Below, piece by piece: positions 32,934 through 41,747 of a stretch of 64,000 bases of DNA (positions are counted from its first letter, which is position 1; the number at the start of each line of letters is the position of its first letter). This stretch comes from Candidatus Eiseniibacteriota bacterium (lineage in GTDB: Bacteria > Eisenbacteria > RBG-16-71-46 > CAIMUX01). The DNA is taken from contig CAIMUX010000131.1 of NCBI GenBank assembly GCA_903844735.1, positions 62,001 through 126,000 on the forward strand, read 5' to 3'. The notes beneath the pieces were generated by a model. The model had not been told where the DNA came from. It saw only the letters and a list, made by a program, of their open reading frames with translations, and did no database searches. Position numbers and translations under genes: made by a program.

Positions 32934-34280
32934 ATGACCGCTCAAATCACCGGCCGCGCCTTGAGGATCGTAGGCCTTGCCTGCCTGCTGCTGCCGGCGG
33001 TTGCGGCCGTCGTCCTCGCCTTTGACGAGGCGGATGTCCGCGCCATCGTCGGAAACACACGGGCCGTGGAGGCCAACCCCACAGCGCGCGGCCTTTGGAT
33101 GGGGCGGCAGCGCTCGGTGGAGATCGATGGCACGGGCAATGCCGTCATCACCGAACACATCCTCGCGCGTGTCATCGAACCGGTTTGGGGCGCAGAGCGA
33201 TTCTCACCCTATCGTCGGATTTTCTGGGGGGAGTTCACCGATCTCGCGGTGCGGGCGCGTACCTGGCGCTCGCGCACGGAGCCGATCGATCTCCCCGCCG
33301 ACTCGATCCGCATCGGAGACGCCCCGGAAGGCGGCGCCGTCGGCTCCTACCGCAACCTTCGGGAGTGCCGCGTGTCCCTGCCGCCACTGGACCAGGGCGA
33401 GGTCGTGGAGTTGGTCCTCACCTGGACTTGCCCGACCCCTCCCTACGACCGGAACGTCCGCTGGCTGGAGGAGACCTTCGGCGCGGAGGACCCCGTGATC
33501 GAGCAGCAACTCGTCCTGATCACCCCCTCCGCGATGAAGATCGGCACGGCAACGTTGGGACCTCCGCTGCCCGCGCACACCAGATCGGCGAACGGGAAGC
33601 GGACGCAGACATGGATCACTGGCAACATTCGGCCCGTGGCGGCGCGTTTCATCGAAACCCCTTGGTCGCGTGTGCCGGTGCCCGAGGACACCGTGGGCTC
33701 GGGGGTGACCCGGATTCTCGTCAGCACTCTCGACTCGTGGAGCTTCCCCGGGACCTACTTCGGCGCGCGGTGGGAGGACTCTTGGAATCGCAGCAGCGCC
33801 GAAATTGATCGGTTTGTGAGCGCCGCCATCAGGAAGTTGGAGGACCCGCGCGCGCGCGCATTGGCTCTGGAAGCGGGAGTGCGCCATGAGTACCGAACTC
33901 TGCCAGTGCCCGACCTGGTTCTCGGGACGTGGCCGCCGCCGGCCTCGCTGGTAGCTCTCGAACATGCGGGAAGTACCCGGGACACATCGCTGCTGCTGGT
34001 GGCTGCACTGCGGGCTGCCGGCATCGAGGCCTCGCCGGTCCTCATCCGCGAGCGACGCGACCTCTGGGATGACAGCTTCCCCGCGCTGGCGCAGTTCGAT
34101 CGGTGGGTGGTTCGCGCACGGACCGGAGGATCGGAATTCGTGTGGCTCGACCCTGCCGGATCGCGACAGGCCATCCATCCCGGGCGCGGACTGCTCCTCG
34201 CCGGCGATCACGACCGCATCGAGCTGCAGCGCGAGGCGGGGCTGGTGGAGTTCCCTGGGCTGCCGGCCACCGCCAGGTAG
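32934..34280 (+). CDS. DUF3857-type exported protein with a degenerate transglutaminase domain
   Basis: A 448-residue protein. A signal or anchor covers about residues 10-30 (IVGLACLLLPAVAAVVL). The beta-rich N-terminal part fits the DUF3857 group. About residues 345-440 align with the transglutaminase-like domain that normally follows it, but the catalytic residues are lost. The usual GxCxDKA turn reads GSTRDTS, with Thr for Cys, and the usual NHxW-type His position reads FDRWVVR. The Asp of VWLDPAG remains. A binding or structural role is more likely than catalysis. The ATG at 32934 has AAGGAG nine bases upstream, and a perfect TATAAT lies at 32810-32815. Confidence 0.75.
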   Translation: MTAQITGRALRIVGLACLLLPAVAAVVLAFDEADVRAIVGNTRAVEANPTARGLWMGRQRSVEIDGTGNAVITEHILARVIEPVWGAERFSPYRRIFWGEFTDLAVRARTWRSRTEPIDLPADSIRIGDAPEGGAVGSYRNLRECRVSLPPLDQGEVVELVLTWTCPTPPYDRNVRWLEETFGAEDPVIEQQLVLITPSAMKIGTATLGPPLPAHTRSANGKRTQTWITGNIRPVAARFIETPWSRVPVPEDTVGSGVTRILVSTLDSWSFPGTYFGARWEDSWNRSSAEIDRFVSAAIRKLEDPRARALALEAGVRHEYRTLPVPDLVLGTWPPPASLVALEHAGSTRDTSLLLVAALRAAGIEASPVLIRERRDLWDDSFPALAQFDRWVVRARTGGSEFVWLDPAGSRQAIHPGRGLLLAGDHDRIELQREAGLVEFPGLPATAR

Positions 34281-34299
34281 GCTCGGACGACGCGGGCCG

Positions 34300-35112
34300 T
34301 CAGTCGATCTTCGCGCCGGAGTAGGTGACGGTGATGGAGATACGGCGGTTCTGGTCGCTGAACGGCTCCTCAGGCTTCAAGAGCTGGCGGTCGGCGTAGC
34401 CCACGACGCGTGCGATGCGCGTGGGATCCAACCCGGTTGCCTCCAGCGCCCGCCGGGCGGAGTTGGCTCGTTCGCCGGAGAGCTCCCAGTTGGAGCGACT
34501 CCCTTTGCCACTGTAGGGCCGACTGTCGGTGTGCCCTTCGATCAAGAGGGTGTTGGGCAGGGGAGTGAGCACGCGGGCCACCGCCCCCAACAGCTCGCGC
34601 CCGGTGGCCGTCGGCTCCGCCGAGCCGAGCGCGAAGATCGGCCGATCCTGCAGATCCTCCATCTGGATCCGCATCCCCTGGCTGGTGAACTCGATCGTTA
34701 CCTGCCCGCGGATGTCGCGGAGGAGCTCCGACTCGTTGAGCGCGTTCTCAAGCTGCTGTGCGGACGCGGTCAGCGCGCCTTTTTCCGCCTCGGTGTCAGG
34801 GCCACCGCCTTCCAGGCCCAGCTTGAGCAACGCCGCTTCCACGGACGCGGCGGAATCGGCTGCCTCCTCTTGGCGAATCCGCTCCATCGACTGCTTGAGC
34901 TCGATCAACCCTTCCTTGCTGAGAAAGCCGCTCCCCTCTCCCTTGAGGATGCTCGGGTGGTTGAAGTAGGCCGCCACCGCCACCTGGGTGGCCTTGCTGC
35001 TCCCGAGAATCCAAAGGACGATGAAGAGCGCCATCATAGAACAGAAGAAGTCGGCCGCGGCTACCTTCCAGCCACCGCCGTGGCCTCCGCCATGGTCTCC
35101 CTTCCGCCCCAT
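34300..35112 (-). CDS. motB: Flagellar stator protein MotB
   Basis: A 270-residue inner-membrane protein. A single helix WKVAAADFFCSMMALFIVLWIL contains the proton-carrying Asp at residue 21. After a helical linker, the OmpA-like peptidoglycan-binding domain has LIEGHTDSRPY, NWELSGERANSARRAL and SDQNRRISITV. It anchors the MotA channel to the cell wall. The ATG at 35112 follows GGAG. It lies 38 bases behind motA and the two form an operon. No other flagellar gene is in the window, so a flagellar role is by family. Confidence 0.93.
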   Translation of the reverse strand: MGRKGDHGGGHGGGWKVAAADFFCSMMALFIVLWILGSSKATQVAVAAYFNHPSILKGEGSGFLSKEGLIELKQSMERIRQEEAADSAASVEAALLKLGLEGGGPDTEAEKGALTASAQQLENALNESELLRDIRGQVTIEFTSQGMRIQMEDLQDRPIFALGSAEPTATGRELLGAVARVLTPLPNTLLIEGHTDSRPYSGKGSRSNWELSGERANSARRALEATGLDPTRIARVVGYADRQLLKPEEPFSDQNRRISITVTYSGAKID

Positions 35113-35150
35113 GATGCTTCTCCGTGCCTCCTAGGACCGGCCGGCCGGCC

Positions 35151-36011
35151 TCACGCCGCACGCAGCGACTTGCACTTCTCCTCGATCTCCTCGCGTCCCG
35201 GCCGGTTGTAGGTGAACAGGACGCGCCGGGCGACCTCCGCCACCACCACCGGCGCCTTGCCCTGGGCAAACGCGGTCATCCCGACCGAAATCGCCTCGAA
35301 GAAATTCGTTTCGTCCTTCAGCTCCTGCTCCATCGCTGCTGCCATCGGCCCCAAGAAACCGTAGGCGATAAGAACACCGAGGAAGGTTCCCACCAGCGCG
35401 GCGGCCACGTGCTTGCCGACCGCCGCGGCGCCGTGGGACATGTACTTCATCGTGACGATGATTCCCAGCACGGCGGCCACAATACCGAGTCCGGGAAACG
35501 AATCGCCGACCTTGGCGATGGCGCCCGCCGGCACACTCTCTTCCGCATGGTGCGTGTCGAGCTCGCGTTCGAGGATCCCCTTCAGGTCCTCCGGGCTGAC
35601 GGCTCCGTCCACCTGGAGGGTCAGTGCCTCGACCACGAAGTGCATGATCTCGTGGTTCTTTCCAACCAGCGGGTAGTTCGAGAAGATCGTGCTCGTCTTG
35701 GGGTCGCGCAGGTGGCCTTCGAGGGCGATCACTCCCTCTCGCTTGACCACGATCGTCAGGTGGTAGAGGAGCTGGAGGAGCTGCTCTGCCATCGCCTTGG
35801 TAAACGGACTGGCGCCGAAGATCCCCGCGAGACGTTTTTTCGTCTTGGCCAGCATGGCCGGCGAAAGCGAAATCAGAACGGAACCGAGAGCCGCCCCGAG
35901 AAGCACGATGAATTCGGCTGGTTGAATCAGGGTGATCACGCTGCCGCCGGCGACCGTGAAGCCTCCGAGAACCGATCCGAGCACCACGACAAATCCGATG
36001 TAGCGGATCAC
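35151..36011 (-). CDS. motA: Flagellar stator protein MotA
   Basis: A 286-residue inner-membrane protein with four helices (about residues 2-22, 30-50, 170-190 and 203-225). The segment VGDSFPGLGIVAAVLGIIVTM and then HVAAALVGTFLGVLIAYGF are the conserved channel helices, and the cytoplasmic loop KREGVIALEGHLRDP carries the charged residues that meet the rotor. The start is GTG at 36011 with GGGGGTG ahead. It precedes motB in the same operon. Confidence 0.94.
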   Translation of the reverse strand: MIRYIGFVVVLGSVLGGFTVAGGSVITLIQPAEFIVLLGAALGSVLISLSPAMLAKTKKRLAGIFGASPFTKAMAEQLLQLLYHLTIVVKREGVIALEGHLRDPKTSTIFSNYPLVGKNHEIMHFVVEALTLQVDGAVSPEDLKGILERELDTHHAEESVPAGAIAKVGDSFPGLGIVAAVLGIIVTMKYMSHGAAAVGKHVAAALVGTFLGVLIAYGFLGPMAAAMEQELKDETNFFEAISVGMTAFAQGKAPVVVAEVARRVLFTYNRPGREEIEEKCKSLRAA

Positions 36012-36096
36012 GCGTTCACCCCCGCGCCTGTGCGCACAACCGACGCCCCCGCGGTGTGGCCCCGCCGGAGCGTCCGTGCCTTCTTACTGGTTGTGC

Positions 36097-39000
36097 TTAT
36101 CGACGACGCGCGCGCCCTTCTTGAGCGGGGGAACCGGAGGAGGGCGGGGGTGACAAGGTGGAGGGCGGAGACAATGGCACAAGCCCAAGCTGCGTATGAA
36201 ATACCGCTTCAAACGACTGGACGTTCGACATGCAGGGATCCTGGTCGAAGTCCCGGTTGTCGGCGCTTCGAATGCCCGGGAGGGCTTGGACGGTGTAGGT
36301 CATGCCAGGCTGGAGAAGCGAAAGTGGGGTAAGGATCACCACGTGGAAGCTGTCGGGATCGGAGGCCAAGGCCGCCGTCAGGTTCACCGGCAGCCCCGAC
36401 CCGTCGACCAGGGTGAAATGCGCAGCCACCACGGAGTCGGCAAGGAGAGGACGCGTGAAGCGGAGGCGAAGTTCCGTGAGGAGCGTGTCGACGCCGGCGG
36501 CGCCGGCGGCCGGAGTCGAAGAGAGGACCTGCAGGTTGCAGAAAGAAACCCCGGTCGGATCCCAGGCAGACCAGAGCCCGCCTTTGTCCAGCACGCGTAG
36601 CCTGATCTGGTACGACTCATCACACCCCGCAGATCCGGTCTCGTCCGCGGTCCCATCCTGGTCGTCGTCCTCCCGGTTGCAGCCCCGGATATCCGGACAC
36701 GTATAGGGGTGGCTCGGGGACGGCCACTGCGGGCCGGGTATCGTGATGGTCTCAACTGCCGTGCCGTCACCCCAGGTGATTTCGGCGAGAGAGAGGTTGT
36801 CGTCGGGCTTGCTGGCCGAGGCTGCGAGAGTGACGACGCTCGTGGTCGGGTCACAGATCCCGTCCCCGGCCTGGGCTACGGGAGGCGTGCCGGTGCGGAA
36901 TCCGGACTCGAACGAGTCGGGGGCCGGAGTGTCGGGATCATCGTCGTACGGGTTCCCGGCGTGATCGGCCACCTGTGTGCTGATGCGGATCCAGTACTGG
37001 GAGTCCGGCGCCAGGGGTGCGTCCGGCTGGAAGCTGAAGACGATGTCGCTCCCGCTCAAGATGGTCCCGGACACGTGCGCTGTGCCGCCGTCCGGGTACA
37101 CGGCGAAGGCGGGGACCACCACCGTGGCCGGATCGACCGGGGCGGCGAAACGCACCTCGACCACTACGCCGGGATCTACGCCGGAGGAGTCTCTCGCGGG
37201 AAAGACCGCGGCGACGCGGGGGGGGAAATCCTCGGTGCGGAAGGAAACCCTGGACGGCTGGGGGCCGGGCATGACGCGATCCTGGTCGAGACGGTTGCCG
37301 GAGGAATCGAGGGCCGCCTCGTTCGCTTCCAAGGTGTAGAGCTCGGCAAAGCGCAGCCTGTCGGCCGGGATGAGAAAGGCGTGCCGGTCGTCTGGGATCT
37401 CGGGAGGAAGTAGCGCCACGGGCTCCCCCCCCGAGTCAAGCAAGCGCAGCCCGCCGGGAAGCGTACTCACCGCCATCGCCTCATCGAAGGTGACCTCCGG
37501 GTGGACGGTCACCTTGACCGTGGTGGCGCCGTCCGGCGGCACCCAGGCAAGCACGCGGGGCGGCACGTCATCGCGCGCCGTCGTGAACCAGCTCTCGAAC
37601 GGATCGCGCTCACCGTCGAGCTGCTGGTCAAGTCGGTTTCCCGCCAAGTCGGCGGCGGTGGTGTCCACCCGGACATCGAAGCGGACGGCGTAGCGCAGCG
37701 GCGCGTCGGGTGTGAAGACGAGACGAAGGCCGTCGGGAGAAGGGATGGGGGAACCGGCCACGACTCCGCCTGGACCGGTCAACGTGAACGCACCGGTCAG
37801 CGTCTCATCAGCCCTCATCGGCTCGCTGAAGATCACCTCGACCGCCGCATTCACCTGAACCCCCGACTCGCCCAGGTAAGGGGAGAGGCCAGCGACGCGC
37901 GGCGGCACCCGTTCGATATCCGTGCGGAACCTGCCGGTAAAGTCCTGGTTGAATGGCGCCGCCGGATCCTGGTCGAGCTGCTGTCCAAAGCGGTCCTCGA
38001 CAAACTTCGTGACCGTCACCTGATACTCGACGTCGTTTTCCAGCGGCGTCGTGGGCCAGAGTGTCGCCACGAGGCTATCGGAGGTGATCGCGCGCGTCGC
38101 ATCCAGGCGCGGGTTCGGGGGCAGCTTCCTTTGCAGGAAGAAGTTGCCTTCGCTCAGCACGGAACTCTGGATGATCGGCTTGGTGAAGTGCACGGTGACC
38201 GGCGTCGCCGTCGACACGCCGATAGCGTCATCTCCCGGGGTCCAGGAAGCGACACGCGGCGGGATCCCGTCCGCGGAGGTGAGAAACTCGGAGCGGAAGG
38301 GTTGGTAGCCGGGTTGGGTCGGGTACTGGTCGAAGCGACTGCCGCGAGTGGATCGGAGCGACGTGTCGGCCAGCACCGCGTAGGAACGATAGAACGAGAA
38401 CGAGCCCTCCGGCTGCAACCGCACGAGCGTGCTGTCGGCACTCCACATCAGGGGTCGCAGCGACACCGGGGAGGCGCCGGCAAGCAGGCCGAGGTTTTCC
38501 GAAGTGACCGAGCTCCGCGCCACGGGAAGCGAGAACCGCAGCGTGACCAGGGTGTCGACCGGGACATGATCCCGACCATCCGCGGGCGTCACGGAACTAA
38601 CCTGCGGGCAGTTTTCCACCCGGAACAGCGAATTGAATTCCTGGTACGCGGCGATGGTGCTGTCCTGGTCGAAGGGGATGCCGAGATCGTCGCGGATCCC
38701 CACCGGGTCTCCTTCCGGGTCGAGCCCGCCGGCCGCAACCACCACGCGGTACGAAATGCCGCGGTCCAATTGCGTCGGCGTGAAGGTGAACTCAGTGCGA
38801 TCGGCCGACGAGACGGCCAGGACTCCTGAGATTTGCGCCCCCACCGGAAGCTTGCGGACCGTGAAGTTTCCGGTGACCGTGGCCGCCTGCACCGGCCGGG
38901 AGAATGTGACTCGCACCACCTGCCCGACGGGCACGCTACCCTCGCCGTCGACGGGTGTCACCGCCACGACGCGCGGCCCGCTCGGCTGGGGAACCGTGCG

Positions 39001-40575
39001 GAAAGAGGTGATGAACGGTTGGACGCCCACCAGCCCGGGATCCTGATCCAGCGACTCACCTCCGCGCCCGCGCAGGTCGCGGACCTCCGTGGTCACGGTG
39101 AGCTGGTAGCGAGTGCCGAAGCGGAGGGGCGGCCCCGGCGCCACCCGGATGACCGAAGCCTGCGGCAGCGTCACCGCGCATGCCACCGCATTGCCCGCGG
39201 AGTCGGCAAGGAGCACCGTCTGCGCGTTCACCGTGGCAGGACGAGCCTGACGGTTCAGTTGAATCTCGATCAACGGGCGCGTAAGGACACCGGTGGCTCC
39301 GCCAACCGGCACCGCGGCGGTCACGCGCAACGGGTCGTAGTCCTCGGTGTCAAAACGACTCGCGAACACCTGCAGGCCCGCTTCGGTACGGGACTGGTCG
39401 AGCGGCCTCCCGTCGAGGTCGCGGAGATCGGTGGTCACTTGCAGCAGATAGACGGCGTCGCGACGCAGCGGGGCGACCGGCCGCAGACGGAGCCGACGAC
39501 CGTCGTCCGACCAGGAGGAAGAATCGATGGCGAGTCCCACGAGGTCGGTCGTCCCGTCGACTCCCAGCGTCACGGCGTTGCTGAGGGAGGGGACACTCAC
39601 GTCTCCGAGTGACAACGGGTCCATCGGACGGTCGAATTCGATCTCCACCGCCACGCTGTCGGGCACGTCCGTCGCGCCCGCCGCGGGCACGACCCCACCG
39701 GGAAGCACGTGCGGGGTGTCCTCGATCCACCCGAAGGAGACAGCCACCGCATCACTCGCCACGGAAACCGCGTCGTCATGCAAAATCGCGCTAACCCGAA
39801 ACCATGTGGTGTCAAGCACGGCCGGGTTGCGCGGGACTTCCGTCGTCTCGACCGGCCGGCTCATGCCGGCATCCAAGCGCGGCCATCCGCGCGTCTTGGT
39901 CGCACCTCCGGCTCCTGCTCCTGTACCGCCGGTCTTCTCGGACCACCGGACCCGATCCGACAGCTCGAAGACGCGGACGGTGTCACCCACCTCCTCGATC
40001 TGCTCCGGACCGGCCGACGGGCGGCGATACAGGCGGTAGCTCGAAGCGCCCGCCACGGCAGACCACCGCAGCGTGATCTGTAGATCGCCGGGCTGCCCGG
40101 TGAACGACTTCATCCGGGGCACGGCATTCCGCAGCCGCAGGTGCGCCTCGGCCGTCGTCGCCGCCGCCACCGCGATCCCGCGCGTCTCCCCTTCAGCCAT
40201 CACGCCGCGACCGCGCGCGCCCGATCCTTCTAGCTGCATCCGGACCGCACGATCGTCCCCGGCAGGCACGCGCAGGGAGATGTCGAACGACCCGGTCGCC
40301 ACATCGAAGGGTGCCACTACCGGGCCTACGAGAATGCGATCCTGGCCGTCGAGCACCCACGTGCGTGCCGAGTCAGCCGTGGCAACCGGGACACCCGGCT
40401 CGGCCTTCCAGATGAGCGCCAAACCGCCATCGCTCCGAGCCGGATCGAGTTCCCTCGTGCAGCGAACCGTCAGCATCACCGCTGCGACCAGAACCAGAAG
40501 CACCGCGACCCGGGCGACGAGCGGCCTGAGCCACCGCAGCCGCGCGCCACGGCGGAAGGAACGACGCCGGCTCAT
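36097..40575 (-). CDS. Giant surface protein of repeated Ig-like (Big_5/SbsA-type) domains
   Basis: 1492 residues. An N-terminal hydrophobic segment (about 18-38, LVARVAVLLVLVAAVMLTV) ends in RCT; Arg before the Cys is unlike a normal lipobox, so anchoring by helix or processing is uncertain. A fibronectin-like segment (about 165-260) is followed by about nine Ig-like repeats. Each begins with a pattern such as PPRVAGLSPYLGESGVQV, has an IxVxFSxPM strand, and ends in the same signature: L-D-Q-D-P, about eight residues, F-x-S-x-F-R-T. SbsA-type repeats of this kind build cell-surface fibres and adhesins. The ATG at 40575 overlaps the previous stop (ATGA) and has GGAGG eight bases ahead. It is last in a four-gene operon with a probable beta-barrel. 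Confidence 0.8.
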   Translation of the reverse strand: MSRRRSFRRGARLRWLRPLVARVAVLLVLVAAVMLTVRCTRELDPARSDGGLALIWKAEPGVPVATADSARTWVLDGQDRILVGPVVAPFDVATGSFDISLRVPAGDDRAVRMQLEGSGARGRGVMAEGETRGIAVAAATTAEAHLRLRNAVPRMKSFTGQPGDLQITLRWSAVAGASSYRLYRRPSAGPEQIEEVGDTVRVFELSDRVRWSEKTGGTGAGAGGATKTRGWPRLDAGMSRPVETTEVPRNPAVLDTTWFRVSAILHDDAVSVASDAVAVSFGWIEDTPHVLPGGVVPAAGATDVPDSVAVEIEFDRPMDPLSLGDVSVPSLSNAVTLGVDGTTDLVGLAIDSSSWSDDGRRLRLRPVAPLRRDAVYLLQVTTDLRDLDGRPLDQSRTEAGLQVFASRFDTEDYDPLRVTAAVPVGGATGVLTRPLIEIQLNRQARPATVNAQTVLLADSAGNAVACAVTLPQASVIRVAPGPPLRFGTRYQLTVTTEVRDLRGRGGESLDQDPGLVGVQPFITSFRTVPQPSGPRVVAVTPVDGEGSVPVGQVVRVTFSRPVQAATVTGNFTVRKLPVGAQISGVLAVSSADRTEFTFTPTQLDRGISYRVVVAAGGLDPEGDPVGIRDDLGIPFDQDSTIAAYQEFNSLFRVENCPQVSSVTPADGRDHVPVDTLVTLRFSLPVARSSVTSENLGLLAGASPVSLRPLMWSADSTLVRLQPEGSFSFYRSYAVLADTSLRSTRGSRFDQYPTQPGYQPFRSEFLTSADGIPPRVASWTPGDDAIGVSTATPVTVHFTKPIIQSSVLSEGNFFLQRKLPPNPRLDATRAITSDSLVATLWPTTPLENDVEYQVTVTKFVEDRFGQQLDQDPAAPFNQDFTGRFRTDIERVPPRVAGLSPYLGESGVQVNAAVEVIFSEPMRADETLTGAFTLTGPGGVVAGSPIPSPDGLRLVFTPDAPLRYAVRFDVRVDTTAADLAGNRLDQQLDGERDPFESWFTTARDDVPPRVLAWVPPDGATTVKVTVHPEVTFDEAMAVSTLPGGLRLLDSGGEPVALLPPEIPDDRHAFLIPADRLRFAELYTLEANEAALDSSGNRLDQDRVMPGPQPSRVSFRTEDFPPRVAAVFPARDSSGVDPGVVVEVRFAAPVDPATVVVPAFAVYPDGGTAHVSGTILSGSDIVFSFQPDAPLAPDSQYWIRISTQVADHAGNPYDDDPDTPAPDSFESGFRTGTPPVAQAGDGICDPTTSVVTLAASASKPDDNLSLAEITWGDGTAVETITIPGPQWPSPSHPYTCPDIRGCNREDDDQDGTADETGSAGCDESYQIRLRVLDKGGLWSAWDPTGVSFCNLQVLSSTPAAGAAGVDTLLTELRLRFTRPLLADSVVAAHFTLVDGSGLPVNLTAALASDPDSFHVVILTPLSLLQPGMTYTVQALPGIRSADNRDFDQDPCMSNVQSFEAVFHTQLGLVPLSPPSTLSPPPSSGSPAQEGRARRR

Positions 40576-41747
40576 GGCCGCCACCTCCGCTGCCAGGAGA
40601 GGGATGCGTCCGAGCCGCGTAGTGCGCGGCCTTCACGGCAGCGCCCGTAGACCCCGCGCACCGCGAGCCCCAGTCGCCCTTCGCCCAGGCCGCGGGTCCA
40701 CGACAGGCCCGGCTCCAGAGCCCAGGCAGACCCGAGATCTCCGGGATAGCCGCGCACGCCTAGCAAGCCCAGCGAGAGACCGAGTTCCCCCGCGCTCGTG
40801 AACCGGACCCCGGAGAAGACGAGGCGGCTTGCTGTTCCGCCACCGAGCGACGGGGCGTTCATCGGCGCGCTTGGATCCATCGAGCCGTCGGCGCGTGTGG
40901 CTACGGTGCCCGCGACATCGAGTCGACCCCGTTCGTACTGCCGCCGCAGACCGGCCCGCATCGCGAAGGCATTCCCGTCCCGATAGGAATAACCGCCGTC
41001 GAGGGTGCTGCGGCCCATCGCCTCCCAACGCAAGCCGAGATCACCGAGGATCGCCCCGCGCCCGGCGGTGAGGCCGCCGGCGAGCTTCCAAACATCGCCG
41101 GGATCGAGCCGCCGGCCGTCGGCGAGGATCTCGTACGATCCGCGTCGCTCCCAAGCCGTGCCCACCTGCAGGGCAAGTCCGGTCCGACGCACCGGCTGTC
41201 CCCCGGCTTCCAGCACCAAGCATGGCCCTCCGGGATGCAGCGCCCTCGGAAGGCCAAGGGCGACCTCGTCGAGCAGTTCCGCCGCGCGCGCCGATGTAGG
41301 CCCGAGGCCCGCGGCGGAGGATGGGACGCGGACCCCGGCGGCCATGCGCACGCGATCGCGCCGGAAACTGAACTCGGAGGCGCCGCGAAACTCGCCGAGA
41401 GACAAAGGCGCTCTCGGCCCGCCTGGCAGGTCAACATCAGCGCGCGTGAAATCGGCGCCCGCCGAGAGCCGGAACGATGGCATTCGCCAGGCGAGGTCGA
41501 CGGGTAGCATGTACTGGATGGCCGAAAAGCCTCCGCGGAGCCCTTCCCACTCACGAGAGTGGTACGCCGCACCCGTATGAAGCTCGAGGTACGAGGTGTC
41601 GGTCGAGCGGACCGCGGCGGAGGCGCCGGTCGCGAACAGGAGGCCGAACGCCGGGTTTCCCGCGAGGGACAGAACGACGCCATACCGCCCAAGCGAACCG
41701 CGCGACCATCGGCGGAGACGAGAGGCAGGGGCCGGACGAGCCTTCAT
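40572..41747 (-). CDS. Probable outer-membrane beta-barrel protein
   Basis: A 391-residue protein with a long basic signal region (to about residue 45, ending FATGASA) and then alternating polar/hydrophobic strands with Gly and aromatic residues (LELHTGAAYHS, FRLSAGADFTRADVDL, LAGGLTAGRGAILGDLGLRW, GELGLSLGLLGVRGY) up to a final strand ending in Trp-Arg-Pro. That pattern is a beta-barrel of about 14-16 strands. No named family is recognised. The ATG at 41747 overlaps the upstream stop as ATGA, and the gene's own stop overlaps the next start, so it is strictly coupled to the genes on both sides. It may export or anchor the Ig-repeat protein. Confidence 0.65.
   Translation of the reverse strand: MKARPAPASRLRRWSRGSLGRYGVVLSLAGNPAFGLLFATGASAAVRSTDTSYLELHTGAAYHSREWEGLRGGFSAIQYMLPVDLAWRMPSFRLSAGADFTRADVDLPGGPRAPLSLGEFRGASEFSFRRDRVRMAAGVRVPSSAAGLGPTSARAAELLDEVALGLPRALHPGGPCLVLEAGGQPVRRTGLALQVGTAWERRGSYEILADGRRLDPGDVWKLAGGLTAGRGAILGDLGLRWEAMGRSTLDGGYSYRDGNAFAMRAGLRRQYERGRLDVAGTVATRADGSMDPSAPMNAPSLGGGTASRLVFSGVRFTSAGELGLSLGLLGVRGYPGDLGSAWALEPGLSWTRGLGEGRLGLAVRGVYGRCREGRALRGSDASLSWQRRWRP

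Noticed and set aside
32429-32935. A 168-codon version of the acidic gene
   Set aside because: The first 101 codons have no ribosome site and look non-coding; AAGGAGG directs translation to the ATG at 32632.
36097-40575. Lipoprotein call for the giant Ig-repeat protein
   Set aside because: The Cys after the hydrophobic run is preceded by Arg, which does not fit a lipobox.
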